This document shows, in pieces, positions 9,003-18,346 of a DNA stretch of 64,000 bases. The notes beneath the pieces were generated by a model. That model had not been told where the DNA came from. It did no database searches and saw only the letters and a program-made list of their open reading frames with translations. The translations under genes were made by a program, and so were the position numbers. Source of the stretch: Deltaproteobacteria bacterium (GTDB lineage Bacteria > Desulfobacterota > DSM-4660 > Desulfatiglandales > HGW-15); assembly GCA_020060215.1 (NCBI GenBank), contig JAGVAP010000136.1, forward strand, positions 52,483-116,482, given 5' to 3'. Position 1 is the stretch's first letter, and every line of letters begins with the position of its first letter.

Positions 9003-10993
9003 GTCACCCTGGAATCCACACCCTGGGCGATGTGGTCGTCGGAGACGACCCCGGGTGGCTGCTGGCCTTTTATAGGGGCCTGGAAAGCGAGCCTTTCGAA
9101 GAGATCGGACGCACCGAGTACAACGCCGAGATCAGCGCTGCCCTGCCGAGCGGGCTGGAAGGGGGCGTGTACACCTTCACCGTTGAGGGCCTGGAGGACG
9201 GAGTCTACTCCAGGATCAAACCGGAAGGGCGGAAAGAACCCACCATCTGTGAACTGTTTCTCTACTGGAGAGACACCAGTTCCTCGGTGGTCGGATACAT
9301 GAAGAACCTGGCGGGGCTTACCGATACCCTGGGTCAGGTAAAGGCAAAGGACCTGGGGCCCTTCCGAGTCGCCAGACTCAGGGTCGTCTCGGTCAAGAGG
9401 ATCGCCGGCGCCAGGCGATACGAAACCCTCATCAAGGCACGGGAGCTCGCCTTTGAGAACCTCGCCAGAAAGCGGCTTCTTGGAGGCGGGATCGAGAAGC
9501 CCACCAAAGAGGCGGTCGAGGAACTTCTGAGGCGGATCAAGTGTGAGAGCTTCAGGTACCACGGGTTGACCCCCCACACCCAGGAACCGTGCCGCCCCAA
9601 GCCCCCAGAAAAGGAAGGTGAGAAAAGGAGAAAGCTCAAGGACGGCAAGTCCGCCCTCGATCTCTTGAAGGACCTCGGAAGATACATGGAAGAGGAGACC
9701 GGTCGATACGGCCGGGGCATGTATCTGATTCGGGACGGCACTCTTCACATCGGGACAAGAACCATTCCCCTGGTGGAGAAGGCCGAGGATCTGATGCGGT
9801 TGAGCCCCTCGAACGGTCTGATTCACGCAGAGCCGGAGGAGCCGGTCCTGACCGATCCCAATTTCGATTACGTCGCCAAGGATGAAAAGGATGCACCCAA
9901 ACGGTGCCAGTACAAATTGACTCTCAAAGGACGTCCCGACCTCAAGCCGGGTGACGTGGTGCAGTTTGTCCCTCCCCCCGAAGACGGTGGGACCGTCCCC
10001 GGAGTGTTTTCGACGGCCAGAGATCTGTTGGGAGGCCCCCTGCTGCCGTCTCTCAGGGAAGACTTCTCCAATGCCATGAAGCTCTACGTCCACTCGGTGG
10101 AGCACAGAGTGGGACGAAAGATCGGCTTTGTCACCACGGTCAGCGGAGTACAGATCCACAAAGGGGAAGAGGGATGGGATTGCCACAGCCCGGGAGAGGG
10201 AGGGAGAGAAGCGGAAGGCCTGCCTGCCGAAGCCAGTGCGGAGACTGCGGCAGCCCGCGCCATCCAGGGCAGTGCCGTGAAGATCCTGGGATCACTCAGC
10301 ATGCCGGAGGTCGGAGAGGTGAGGCAGATGAACGCCAAGGGCCTGGAAGAGCCCCCGGGACAGACGCTCACGGTCTGGAGCGGCCTCGAGGATGAGTCGA
10401 AGGACGGAAAGAAAAACCAGGCTCGGCGTCTCCCTGTGGAGCGCGGAAAACCCAAGGAAATCGACACCGGGGTTCCCTACCTCACCCCGTTTGCCTGGGG
10501 CCAATGCGGGCTGGTCCTGCCTCGCTATCCAGGCACCCGGGTTTTCATGCTCCACCGCCGCCTGCGGAGCCACGACCCGGTTGAGGCGGGTGCGCTCTGG
10601 GAGTCCGGCCGTGGCCCGGAATCCCGTCCCGGCGACTGGTGGCTGATCCTGCCGGTGGGAGTTCCGGAAAAGAGCCGGGCCGCCCTGCCGGATGACCAGG
10701 AGCCGAAGGAACATACCGGAAAGGTAACCCACGACCTGGTCGATGCCGAGGGGGCCCGGGTGATCGAGGTGGGGGAGCTGACCATCCGGGTCGGGAACCT
10801 CCAGAATGCCGGGACACGGCCCCAAGGGGGAGAGGAGGACGGCATCACCCTTGAGCATGCCGGTGCAGGTTCAAAGATCGTCATGAAAAAGGACGGCACC
10901 ATGGTCATCGAGGCAGCCAAAGATCTTCATATCAAGGCCGCGAACATCCATATCACGGTCTCGGGTGCGATGAACGTGACGAAATCCCAATGA
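8999..10993 (+). CDS. VgrG/gpD-like baseplate spike protein
   Basis: A 664-residue protein that would form the central hub and membrane-puncturing spike. The first 400 residues correspond to the gp27/gpD-like hub region (for example LKGRPDLKPGDVVQFVPP). Residues about 480-560 look like an OB-fold with TPFAWGQCGLVLPRYPGTRV. The C terminus carries short beta-helix repeats, HAGAGSKIVMKKDGTMVIEA and then KDLHIKAANIHITVSGAM, typical of gp5/VgrG needles. A highly charged insertion occurs near residues 200-220 (PKPPEKEGEKRRKLKDGK). ATGA overlaps link it to both neighbours. Confidence 0.8.
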   Translation: MSHPGIHTLGDVVVGDDPGWLLAFYRGLESEPFEEIGRTEYNAEISAALPSGLEGGVYTFTVEGLEDGVYSRIKPEGRKEPTICELFLYWRDTSSSVVGYMKNLAGLTDTLGQVKAKDLGPFRVARLRVVSVKRIAGARRYETLIKARELAFENLARKRLLGGGIEKPTKEAVEELLRRIKCESFRYHGLTPHTQEPCRPKPPEKEGEKRRKLKDGKSALDLLKDLGRYMEEETGRYGRGMYLIRDGTLHIGTRTIPLVEKAEDLMRLSPSNGLIHAEPEEPVLTDPNFDYVAKDEKDAPKRCQYKLTLKGRPDLKPGDVVQFVPPPEDGGTVPGVFSTARDLLGGPLLPSLREDFSNAMKLYVHSVEHRVGRKIGFVTTVSGVQIHKGEEGWDCHSPGEGGREAEGLPAEASAETAAARAIQGSAVKILGSLSMPEVGEVRQMNAKGLEEPPGQTLTVWSGLEDESKDGKKNQARRLPVERGKPKEIDTGVPYLTPFAWGQCGLVLPRYPGTRVFMLHRRLRSHDPVEAGALWESGRGPESRPGDWWLILPVGVPEKSRAALPDDQEPKEHTGKVTHDLVDAEGARVIEVGELTIRVGNLQNAGTRPQGGEEDGITLEHAGAGSKIVMKKDGTMVIEAAKDLHIKAANIHITVSGAMNVTKSQ

Positions 10994-11538
10994 GCAGCAG
11001 ATGGGGTCCCCGAAACAGCAGAGGCAGGGGCTCCGACGGGACGCAAAGAAAGGGGCTGAGCATGGATCCGGAATCGGAACGCGGGAGCCTGCGCAGGCGT
11101 CTCCTGGGGTGGTCGGTTTCTCTTCCGGAGATCATCCCCGGTCTGGGCCTCGGCCGCGATCTGGAACTGATCAGGCGGACCGGAGGACTGGATCTGAAAC
11201 GGGTGGAGGGGATGGACAATCTCGCCCAGTCCCTTGCCGTCGCGCTGAGCACGCTACTCGGAACCGATATCTTCAACACCGGTTTTGGTTTTGATGGGCT
11301 GAACGCCATGGCCGAGGAGACCGATCCCCTCATGATCCGGGAGCGCATTCGGATTGCCGTTATCGAAGTGCTGCGAAGGGACCCGAGGGTCCGACGGATC
11401 ATCGATGTGAAACTCGGAGACGATCGGCTCGAAACACCGCTCGCCGGGAGCCGTGAGCTCCAGGTAAGGGTCTCGTTCGAGACGGTCAGCGGAGATCAAC
11501 AGACCATCGAACTAGGAAGGATGGTCCCCCATGTCTGA
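10990..11538 (+). CDS. Baseplate wedge protein, gp25/gpW family
   Basis: A 182-residue protein. The core from GRDLELIRRTGGLDLKRVEG through DNLAQSLAVALSTLLGTDIF to RIRIAVIEVLRRDPRVRRI is the gp25/W-family pattern. These proteins join the sheath to the baseplate. ATG 10990 overlaps the spike stop (ATGA); ATG 11062 (MDPESERG) is an alternative start that would remove an Arg/Gly-rich N-terminal tail. The C terminus overlaps the next gene by 8 bases. Confidence 0.85.
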   Translation: MSSRWGPRNSRGRGSDGTQRKGLSMDPESERGSLRRRLLGWSVSLPEIIPGLGLGRDLELIRRTGGLDLKRVEGMDNLAQSLAVALSTLLGTDIFNTGFGFDGLNAMAEETDPLMIRERIRIAVIEVLRRDPRVRRIIDVKLGDDRLETPLAGSRELQVRVSFETVSGDQQTIELGRMVPHV

Positions 11539-12979
11539 CACAACGACCCGCATCGACACCGCCGATGTGCTGGCAGTGGACGCCGCTGTGGCCCGCTCAA
11601 GCGGTTCGAGGCCATTCGGCGTCACCAAAGAAGGGTTTGTACCCAAGTCTTTCGGGCGGCTGCTTGCCGAGAAGCTGGCCCTGGCAAGGGCGCTTTTCGG
11701 TGAAGACCTGGATCTTACATCAGGATCGTCCATCCGAAAACTCCTGGAGGTTTCGGCCTTGGAGGATGCAAGGACCTGGGCTGCCCTTTCGGCGATCTAC
11801 GACAACCTGTTCGTCTCCTCCGCCACAGCCGACGCCTTGAGCCGTCTGGGCGAAGAACTCGGGCTCCCCCGGCCACACCTGGAGGCCCGCGGCAGGATCA
11901 AGCTCAAGCTGGCATCCGCGCTTCCGGCGGGGTTTGAACCGCTCACCATTCCACGCGGGGCGCGGCTCTCCAGCCCGGGCGGCCATCACGTGGCGACCGA
12001 TGAGCATGTCACGCTCTCTTCGGCCAGTCCCGAGCGGGAGGTGGCCGTGCTCTCTTTCTATCCCGGTCCGGAGCACAACCTGGACCCCTCGTTCATCGCC
12101 CCGGACGGGAGTTTCCCACAGAGACTGGACCGGTGGAACCGGATCGATCCCACCCTCACGGAACTGGTTGCCGCGGAAAACGCCGCCGGGGCGATCCTGG
12201 TGGCCATCGAGCACACGGAGCGTCTGACCGGGGGCGAACTCCTGTGGCCGGACGCCCGATACAGGGATCTGCTGCTCCAGGCGCCCAGATCCCTCTGGAG
12301 CGTCGAGGCCATACGGATCGCTGTCTCCCTGGTCCCGGGCGTTCGCCAGGTGCAGGTTCGGGACGCATGGGGCGGTCTGGATATTTACCAATCCATCTTC
12401 GGCAATTTCAACTTCATCGAACGGGTATTCGGAAGCGAGCGGGATTTGGGCACTCCCTACACCTTCACGGTCCTGGTAGCGCCCACCAAGGCCGCCATCT
12501 GGGAGGGGCCCGACGGACTCCTCGCGTCTGTGCAGTCCGCCGTGGAGGACCTCAGGCCTATCGGCATCTTCCCCAGGATTGAAAAGGCCGGAGAGGTAGG
12601 CGTCGGCATTGCCGCTGACCTCGTCATCAGGGGGCTTCCCCTCCCCAGCGGGTCTCGTGACGCGGTGAACCAGTCCGAGGCAGCTAGGAACCTCAAGGCC
12701 AGGCTTCTGGCGCGTGTCCGGCGATACATTGACAACCTCGAATTCGGCACCCCTGTGCGCGCGGCGGAGGTAGTCTGGGCGATCATGAACGAGCCGGGGG
12801 TCGCCGACATGAAGGAGTTGAAACTGCTCCGCTACCCGCCCGATTTCGAAGCGGTGGACTTCGGCCAGGCTCCTGCGCCTGCCGGAGTCCAGGAAGTTGA
12901 CTGCGGCAAAAACATCGATCTTCAAGTGAATGAAATCGCGGTCTTCGTCGAAGACCCCTCCCGACTCAGGATCATTTAG
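11531..12979 (+). CDS. Baseplate J-like protein
   Basis: A 482-residue baseplate wedge protein of the J/gp6 type. The N-terminal helical region includes KLALARALFGEDLDLTSGSS and TADALSRLGEELGLPRP, both typical of J proteins. The following beta domain contains IPRGARLSS and the C-terminal domain ends in VNEIAVFVEDPSRLRII. It starts 8 bases inside the gp25 gene, so the two are probably translationally coupled. A 54-base gap separates it from the second J-like gene. Confidence 0.85.
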   Translation: MSDTTTRIDTADVLAVDAAVARSSGSRPFGVTKEGFVPKSFGRLLAEKLALARALFGEDLDLTSGSSIRKLLEVSALEDARTWAALSAIYDNLFVSSATADALSRLGEELGLPRPHLEARGRIKLKLASALPAGFEPLTIPRGARLSSPGGHHVATDEHVTLSSASPEREVAVLSFYPGPEHNLDPSFIAPDGSFPQRLDRWNRIDPTLTELVAAENAAGAILVAIEHTERLTGGELLWPDARYRDLLLQAPRSLWSVEAIRIAVSLVPGVRQVQVRDAWGGLDIYQSIFGNFNFIERVFGSERDLGTPYTFTVLVAPTKAAIWEGPDGLLASVQSAVEDLRPIGIFPRIEKAGEVGVGIAADLVIRGLPLPSGSRDAVNQSEAARNLKARLLARVRRYIDNLEFGTPVRAAEVVWAIMNEPGVADMKELKLLRYPPDFEAVDFGQAPAPAGVQEVDCGKNIDLQVNEIAVFVEDPSRLRII

Positions 12980-13033
12980 CTTCGCAGCAGTGGTTCATGG
13001 GTTGAAGGAAGCAACGGAAGGAAAGGATATCAC

Positions 13034-15376
13034 ATGGACCCCGATCTGTGGCGATCAGGTTCCCATCTCCACATGATTCATCACCTGACGAGCCCCTTTG
13101 CTGCAGGGGCTGTCGAAACAATGGTGCCCATCACCCCTTCAGGCCGGGTGGTCATCGGATGGGAGACCCGGGAACCCCTCGTGCTGGCGGCTCCCTCCAG
13201 GTCTTTGGGCGGTAGCGGTCTTCGCCTCAGGGCTGTCCTGGATCCCGACGGCGGTGCTGAAGCCCTGACTACACTGGGATTTGCCGCTTACACCGAAGCG
13301 GGGGCCTATCTTCCCTTGCATCGGCCTCAAGTCTCAGCAGGTACACGGAAAGCGCCACCCTTTATCCTGGCTCTCACCCTGTCGGAACTGAAGGGGGACG
13401 GAACGGAAACGCCCGTGGCCAATGCAGGGCTCGGCGACCGTCTGACGATCCGCGTGGTCGAAGGGATAATGGGGCGGATCATCTACGTTCTGGGAGCGGA
13501 AAAGCAGCGACTTCGCCGGGAGGCAAGGGAGCTTTCAGCAATGCGTCTCCTCTCGGAGGCCCGGGATGACGCCCTGGACCGGATCGGCGCCGATTTGGGC
13601 GTTGCCCGCTTCTCCGACGAGATCCATTACGATCCAGCGAAAAGGGAGATCGTCACCTCGATCCGGCGAAGCCAAACCGGTGCGCCGATCCCCGAACCCG
13701 ACGAGGAGTATCGAAGAAGGCTCTCCCTCTATCGCGCCTTCGTCATTCCCAGCTGCAGGTCGGTCCTGGAACTCCTCAACGGCCATGAAGACCCCCAAAA
13801 CCAGGGACTGATTCGCGCTCTGGGGTTTACAGAACGTTTTCGCGTGGTGGAAACCGACAACCCTTTCGGAGTGGCGATTCATCTGGTTGCGGCTGGAGAT
13901 CCCGCGTTTCGCCAACACTTTCTCGAGCACATCCGGGCCGTTCGGCTCCTGTGGCCGCAGGACGGCCCTGCGGCCGACAGCGTCCACGCCGGGAGGTACC
14001 TGCCGGTCGACAGGCGAGAGCGCGTCGATGCCCTCAGGGCCTCTCTGCGCTCCCGGTTTCTCTTCCCTGACGACGCTCCCCTTGCACCCATGTTGGCCGC
14101 CGCCCTGAACCGGGCGGGACAATGCAGGCAGGCCCTGGGAGTGGTGCGGAAATGGAGGGTTCTTCGAGCCCAGGACGGCGGAGGAGGCAGCCGCTACGAA
14201 CTGGGTCTTGGCCTGGATGTGGAGACGCCCCCCGCCCAAGAGCTGAACGTCATGGCAAGCCTGCTTGCAGACGCCAATCGCCCGCCGGCCGCCGATCCGG
14301 AGACCGAAGGACTTCTCCGGTCCATGACACCCCGGCCGGCCGCCCAGGACCGGGAGGGAAGCTGGCTGCTGGGGCCCTGTGGCTTTCGAACGGTCCACCG
14401 GGTCGATGCGAACCGAGTCTACCTCTCTCATCTGCCCACCTTCGGAATGGTGATCACAGGTCCCTCCGGCGCCAGTCCGGGGGCCGAGGCTGCTATTGAG
14501 GTGCACTACCATGCGGCGGGTGATCCGGGAAGCAATGCGGTGCTCTCCGCAGGGATCACCGCGGCTTCAGCGGATTGGACTTCTTCGGGCGGGGGAGGAT
14601 GGACCGTGTTGACCGACGCTCAGGCCAGAACGCTATGGTCTCAGGCGGCTCCCCGTCCTGCGGGAGATCCGGCCCTTGGCGTATTCAGGGCAGCGGGACT
14701 GCCGGCCGTGGAAGATCCTGGGCCCGTGGTGGCGAAGCTCGAGCGCCTTCCGCAAGAATTGGTGGGAACCGTGCGATTGGCCGACCCCCAGGTCCGGCGG
14801 ATCCTGAACGGGGAGCCGGCGGCGGCGGACGAGCTTCGTGCCCAGACCGCACTGCTGCGCAATCACGGACTGAGTTCCGTCTTGCCGCTGGTCACCGGCC
14901 CCAATGAAGTCGCGCTGGTGATCGGGGTGATCGGACTCCCGGAGGCCGGCATCAATCTCTCGGAGCGCCGTGCCACGGGTTTTCGCTGGTATGTGGTGCC
15001 CCTGCAAGGACAAGGAGGAGAGGTAAAGGCCGTCGGCAGCCGAACCGTTTTCGTGCCGGGCGGACCGGGGCTTTCCGCCTTGGTGGCCGTGGGATACGCC
15101 CGAAGGGGGTTCACTGACCCTTACGAGTTCCGCGTGGAGCTTCCGGCCGATGCAAAGCTCAATCTGAAACAGTATGAGTTTTTCATGAACCTGATGGGAC
15201 AAGCCCACCCCCTGGGAGTGGAGGTGAATACGTTCTCTATCCGGCGGGAGCATGTGGACCTTGATGGTGACGGCAAGGCGGAGGCCCTGCCACCCGCCAT
15301 TTCAAGAACCTACCGCCGGTTTCGGCGCTCGCGCCTTCGCGGAGAACTCGGCGTCGGAGTGGCCGATACGCAATAA
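13034..15376 (+). CDS. Second large baseplate protein with J-like segment
   Basis: A 780-residue protein started by ATG 13034 with GGAAAGG upstream. Residues about 170-245 (EARDDALDRIGADLGVARFS, followed by PEPDEEYRRRLSLYRAF) repeat the helix-turn pattern seen in J/gp6 proteins, so this is a wedge or peripheral baseplate component comparable to Afp12-type proteins. The C terminus has DLDGDGKAEA, an acidic DxDxD-type calcium-loop motif. The middle is Ala/Gly/Pro-rich. Its size could let it include receptor-facing domains, since no separate tail-fibre gene follows. Confidence 0.7.
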   Translation: MDPDLWRSGSHLHMIHHLTSPFAAGAVETMVPITPSGRVVIGWETREPLVLAAPSRSLGGSGLRLRAVLDPDGGAEALTTLGFAAYTEAGAYLPLHRPQVSAGTRKAPPFILALTLSELKGDGTETPVANAGLGDRLTIRVVEGIMGRIIYVLGAEKQRLRREARELSAMRLLSEARDDALDRIGADLGVARFSDEIHYDPAKREIVTSIRRSQTGAPIPEPDEEYRRRLSLYRAFVIPSCRSVLELLNGHEDPQNQGLIRALGFTERFRVVETDNPFGVAIHLVAAGDPAFRQHFLEHIRAVRLLWPQDGPAADSVHAGRYLPVDRRERVDALRASLRSRFLFPDDAPLAPMLAAALNRAGQCRQALGVVRKWRVLRAQDGGGGSRYELGLGLDVETPPAQELNVMASLLADANRPPAADPETEGLLRSMTPRPAAQDREGSWLLGPCGFRTVHRVDANRVYLSHLPTFGMVITGPSGASPGAEAAIEVHYHAAGDPGSNAVLSAGITAASADWTSSGGGGWTVLTDAQARTLWSQAAPRPAGDPALGVFRAAGLPAVEDPGPVVAKLERLPQELVGTVRLADPQVRRILNGEPAAADELRAQTALLRNHGLSSVLPLVTGPNEVALVIGVIGLPEAGINLSERRATGFRWYVVPLQGQGGEVKAVGSRTVFVPGGPGLSALVAVGYARRGFTDPYEFRVELPADAKLNLKQYEFFMNLMGQAHPLGVEVNTFSIRREHVDLDGDGKAEALPPAISRTYRRFRRSRLRGELGVGVADTQ

Positions 15377-15401
15377 TCGAATGGGTCAAACGGAGGCTGC
15401 C

Positions 15402-16535
15402 ATGGCAAATAAGCTCGAAATCGGGGGCATGACGCCCCAGGCGGTATACGGCAAACTGGTCGAGAAGGGGTTGTCGGCTTCAGATGCGGCCATTGTCGTG
15501 GGGAGTTGGATCTTCGAGAACTTCGGCAAGGTGAAGAGGGTATTCAACTACGCCGAGGGATTTCCGGATGCGGTTGCAGACTGTTCCTCGAAATTCGCGC
15601 GCAGCTTCGCCCATACGGACTGGGTTGACGGCGAGGACGTCGTTCAGGCGGAGAAGACCGCCGGAGAGGAGGGGTTCAACCAGCGGTTTCACCGGATCGA
15701 AGACGATCTCGACGCCTTGGGAGTGGATGTGGCAAAGGTATTCTTGTGCCTGGCGGACATGAGAAGGAGCCTCCGGGGATTGCTGGACGAGATTCGGACC
15801 GAGATCAATCGTATCCACAGCGATCTTTACGACTGCTGCAACAAGGGGGTAGTTGTCGGGCCGTTTGTGGAACACTTGCCCGCCTATGGAGCTATGGTGG
15901 AGGGGGCGATCTTCATGGGGACCACCACCTTCGCCGGCAGGAACGTCGGCATGTGGCGCACGGAGCGAGGGATCATGATGCTGCCCGCGATATCAACGAT
16001 GGATATCGACATTACGACGGATGTGCGGGTCAGCACGCCCGGCAAGCTGGCACGATACATGGAAGAGAACAAGACCGTACGGGATGCTTTTGGCGGACAG
16101 CCGGTGACGAAGAAAGATCTGGTCTCAAGATTCGGCGCAGAACGGGCCGCGGACGGACGGACCATAAGAGAGCTGGTGGATATTCTCCCTGATGAGGCCT
16201 CGTTCAACTCGCTCGACGATTTGGTGGAAGGGGTGGCGGAACGGGAGGCGGCTGCACTTCGAACCACGGGCGGGTCGGATGCCGCTGTGGCGGCGGTCTT
16301 CGGCCTAGAGGCGGAAGTGGCAAAGGTGTCGGAGGCCCCGGTAGAAAACGTTTCGGCCATCCCGACCAGAGTCCGCAGAGCCCTTTCCACGGCGGGAATC
16401 AAGACCATGGGCAGGCTGGCGGAATCCCGAACAGAGGAGGTGATAAGGCTGCTCAAGAACGAGGGCGTGGAGGCATCTGCCGGGGAGGTGGCGGAATGGA
16501 GGGCCGTGGCGCGGACTCTGGGCAGGATAAGGTAA
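15402..16535 (+). CDS. Uncharacterised tail-operon protein with helix-hairpin-helix-like C terminus
   Basis: A 377-residue protein. ATG 15402 is chosen because ACGGAGG precedes it; an in-frame ATG at 15381 lacks this. The N-terminal third is helical (ASDAAIVVGSWIFENFGKV). The centre has a hydrophobic Gly/Thr-rich run (GAIFMGTTTFAGRNVGMW). The C-terminal 60 residues (SAIPTRVRRALSTAGIKTMG, then a terminal helix) look like the RNA-polymerase-alpha-CTD/helix-hairpin-helix fold that binds DNA. Such a domain is unexpected among tail genes. Function unknown. Confidence 0.6.
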   Translation: MANKLEIGGMTPQAVYGKLVEKGLSASDAAIVVGSWIFENFGKVKRVFNYAEGFPDAVADCSSKFARSFAHTDWVDGEDVVQAEKTAGEEGFNQRFHRIEDDLDALGVDVAKVFLCLADMRRSLRGLLDEIRTEINRIHSDLYDCCNKGVVVGPFVEHLPAYGAMVEGAIFMGTTTFAGRNVGMWRTERGIMMLPAISTMDIDITTDVRVSTPGKLARYMEENKTVRDAFGGQPVTKKDLVSRFGAERAADGRTIRELVDILPDEASFNSLDDLVEGVAEREAAALRTTGGSDAAVAAVFGLEAEVAKVSEAPVENVSAIPTRVRRALSTAGIKTMGRLAESRTEEVIRLLKNEGVEASAGEVAEWRAVARTLGRIR

Positions 16536-16550
16536 CCAGGGGGGTGAAAC

Positions 16551-16904
16551 GTGCCTGCAAAGAGCGTAGCAGTGGAAGGTCAGGTGACGGCCACTCCCGG
16601 AGCGATGCCTTTCACCGGCGCCGAATCAGGGGTGTGGACAGCCGGTTCGGTCAACTATGAAAGCTATGACGCATTGAAAATGGACGGGGCCAAAGTCATT
16701 CATGGGGCGAGTTGCAGGTTCAGTTTTTCCGGACAATCCTCCTCCGGGGCGACCGTGACAGGGTCCGAAACCGTCACCCTTGAGGCCGGCCGGACCATCG
16801 TTCAAAAAGATTCTTCCGGAGCACTGCTGAGCGGGGATTCCGCAACTGGCAGCTATGGGAACAAGCTCATGGTTTCAGGCAGCGGATGTTTCAACTCGGA
16901 GTAG
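16551..16904 (+). CDS. PAAR-like spike-tip candidate
   Basis: A 117-residue protein starting at GTG 16551 behind AGGGGGGTG. It is small, Gly/Ser/Thr-rich and beta-repetitive (SFSGQSSSGATVTGSETVTL), with ASCRFSFSG and a terminal GSGCFNSE. This resembles PAAR-like tips that sharpen VgrG needles, and injection clusters usually have one. The assignment is by composition, size and position; no clear metal-binding triad was identified. It is the last gene of the tail operon. Confidence 0.45.
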   Translation: MPAKSVAVEGQVTATPGAMPFTGAESGVWTAGSVNYESYDALKMDGAKVIHGASCRFSFSGQSSSGATVTGSETVTLEAGRTIVQKDSSGALLSGDSATGSYGNKLMVSGSGCFNSE

Positions 16905-17072
16905 CTCGGAATTCCGTGCGAGAAGCGCTTCCAGGACCCGAGATTGTGCACGCCGCTGGGTGGACCATCGCCCCGCGATCCTCATACGACTACCACTGCT
17001 GAAGACGGCGAAACCGCCGACAGACCTGCCTCTGGAAGTCCCCGGCGCATCGAAAGGGAACATGGAAAGGGC

Positions 17073-17101
17073 TTGCAGGATTTCGGGATTGCAGGTAGAC
17101 T
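17073..17101 (+). promoter_or_regulatory. Original tRNA-Leu promoter, now in front of a tRNA fragment
   Basis: TTGCAG (17073-17078), a 17-base spacer, and TAGACT (17096-17101) lie 42 bases before the 5' half of tRNA-Leu. This is the expected position for a tRNA promoter. After integration it would drive only the 39-base fragment and element DNA. Confidence 0.5.
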
Positions 17102-17143
17102 TCAGTCTCCAAAGCCCTTGGATTCAGAGATAAACTGATTTCC

Positions 17144-17182
17144 GCGAGAGTGGCGGAACTGGCAGACGCGCTGGACTTAGGA
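17144..17182 (+). repeat. Left attachment repeat: 5' half of tRNA-Leu(UAG)
   Basis: These 39 bases are identical to 31537-31575 and run from the first acceptor base to the end of the anticodon loop (ends GGACTTAGGA). The sequence then diverges, so this copy is a broken tRNA gene. With the right copy it defines the ends of the integrated element, and the integrase gene lies 22 bases inside. The crossover therefore lies within the repeat, most likely at the anticodon stem-loop. Confidence 0.9.
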
Positions 17183-17203
17183 GACAGGCTTTCCCCGCTT
17201 TTT

Positions 17204-18346
17204 TCAGGCAGGATTCCGAAAGTTTACGTTTACGACCTTCTTCAAAGGTGCCATTTCCGTGCCATTTGCCCCTGTTTTGTCCAGGTCAGGAAGGCTGTTC
17301 AGGATCTTCCTTTTCCTCTCTGAGTCTCCCGCCTCTGCGTACCACATCGGCATGTTGTAGTCCTTCCAGTTCCCCAAGACTCTAAGAGTTTCCACGTCTC
17401 CCCCGCCCTGCAGGAACATGCTTGCCCATGTCCGGCGTAGGATATGCCATGCCTTCCGCTTGGGGAGTGTGACGCCTGCGCGCTCAGCTGCTTTCACAAT
17501 GGCTTGATGGAGGTTTGTCTTCCAGGGGTCCCCGTTCTTCTTGCAGAAGACGTAAGGGCCTCTCTTCTCCGTCTCCTGCCGCTTGATGATCTCGATAGCC
17601 TTATCACTGAGTTCGATCTCTGCCGTTTGCCCGTTCTTGGGGTCCAGGATCCACGCGGCGCCCTTCTCGAGGTCAACGTCTTCCCACTTCAGCTTTCGTA
17701 CTTCGCTGATCCTCCAGCCGGTATAGAAATCGAAGTCTACCATGTCCCGCTTTATGGGGTGCGTGATCTGGTCCCGTATCGCCTTAACGTCCTCCGGAGA
17801 CAGTGCCCCCGGCTTCTTCGGCTTCATGAGTCGGAAACGCGCTGCCTTCAGGAACGGATTTTCCCCGTTGTACTTCTTCCACTCGCCCGCCTTTTGAAAG
17901 ACCTGGCTCCCGAAGATAAGCTCTTTGTTCACTGTAGCCCTTTGAACCGTCTTCACCCTGGCCGCCTTGTACTTCTCCACTACAAAGGGGTTCAGGTCGG
18001 ACATGAGTTTACCCCTGAATGCCTTCCTCAATGGCTTCGCCCTGTGCTCGTCTGTCTTCCATGATTTCTTGTTCTCCTTGGACCATTTGCAGTAGAGGTC
18101 AACCATGTCCTTGAAGGAGACGGCCGCGGGCTTCTGCTTCAGCCCGTACGCTTTGTTGATCGCTCCCCTTCTCGCGTCGGCAAGCTCGATCCCTCTGAGG
18201 TTCAAGGCATCGGCTTCTGTTCCAACGTCCACGATCTTCCGGACGCGCTGTCCGGTCATGGGGTGAATGTAGTCGATCCCGTACCGGATCCCCCCTTTCA
18301 TCTGCCGCTGAAATACGCCTCTATGGGTGTTGTTCTTCTTCGCCAT
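17204..18346 (-). CDS. Tyrosine-recombinase integrase
   Basis: A 380-residue site-specific recombinase that would insert and excise the element at tRNA-Leu. Catalytic residues are visible: R212 (TGWRISEVRKL), H301 and R304 (WHILRRTW), and Y336 (MWYAEAG). A core-binding helical domain precedes them. ATG 18346 follows AAGGGGGC and is preferred over an open extension to 18487. The gene reads toward the left attachment repeat, the usual integrase-next-to-att arrangement. It is separated by 400 bases from the rest of the minus-strand genes. Confidence 0.92.
   Translation of the reverse strand: MAKKNNTHRGVFQRQMKGGIRYGIDYIHPMTGQRVRKIVDVGTEADALNLRGIELADARRGAINKAYGLKQKPAAVSFKDMVDLYCKWSKENKKSWKTDEHRAKPLRKAFRGKLMSDLNPFVVEKYKAARVKTVQRATVNKELIFGSQVFQKAGEWKKYNGENPFLKAARFRLMKPKKPGALSPEDVKAIRDQITHPIKRDMVDFDFYTGWRISEVRKLKWEDVDLEKGAAWILDPKNGQTAEIELSDKAIEIIKRQETEKRGPYVFCKKNGDPWKTNLHQAIVKAAERAGVTLPKRKAWHILRRTWASMFLQGGGDVETLRVLGNWKDYNMPMWYAEAGDSERKRKILNSLPDLDKTGANGTEMAPLKKVVNVNFRNPA
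17248..17279. repeat. Left arm-type repeat near the attachment site
   Basis: GTGCCATTTCCGTGCCATT (17248-17266) contains the word GTGCCATT twice and occurs again, in the same orientation, at 31396-31414 near the other end. The adjacent CCCCTGTTTTG (17269-17279) recurs there as its reverse complement. The pair lies inside the 3' end of the integrase gene. Paired subterminal repeats of this kind suit integrase arm-binding sites. Confidence 0.5.

Noticed and set aside
164..16904. Tail cluster as part of the tRNA-Leu element
   Set aside because: It lies outside the 39-bp attachment repeat and reads in the opposite direction to the element.
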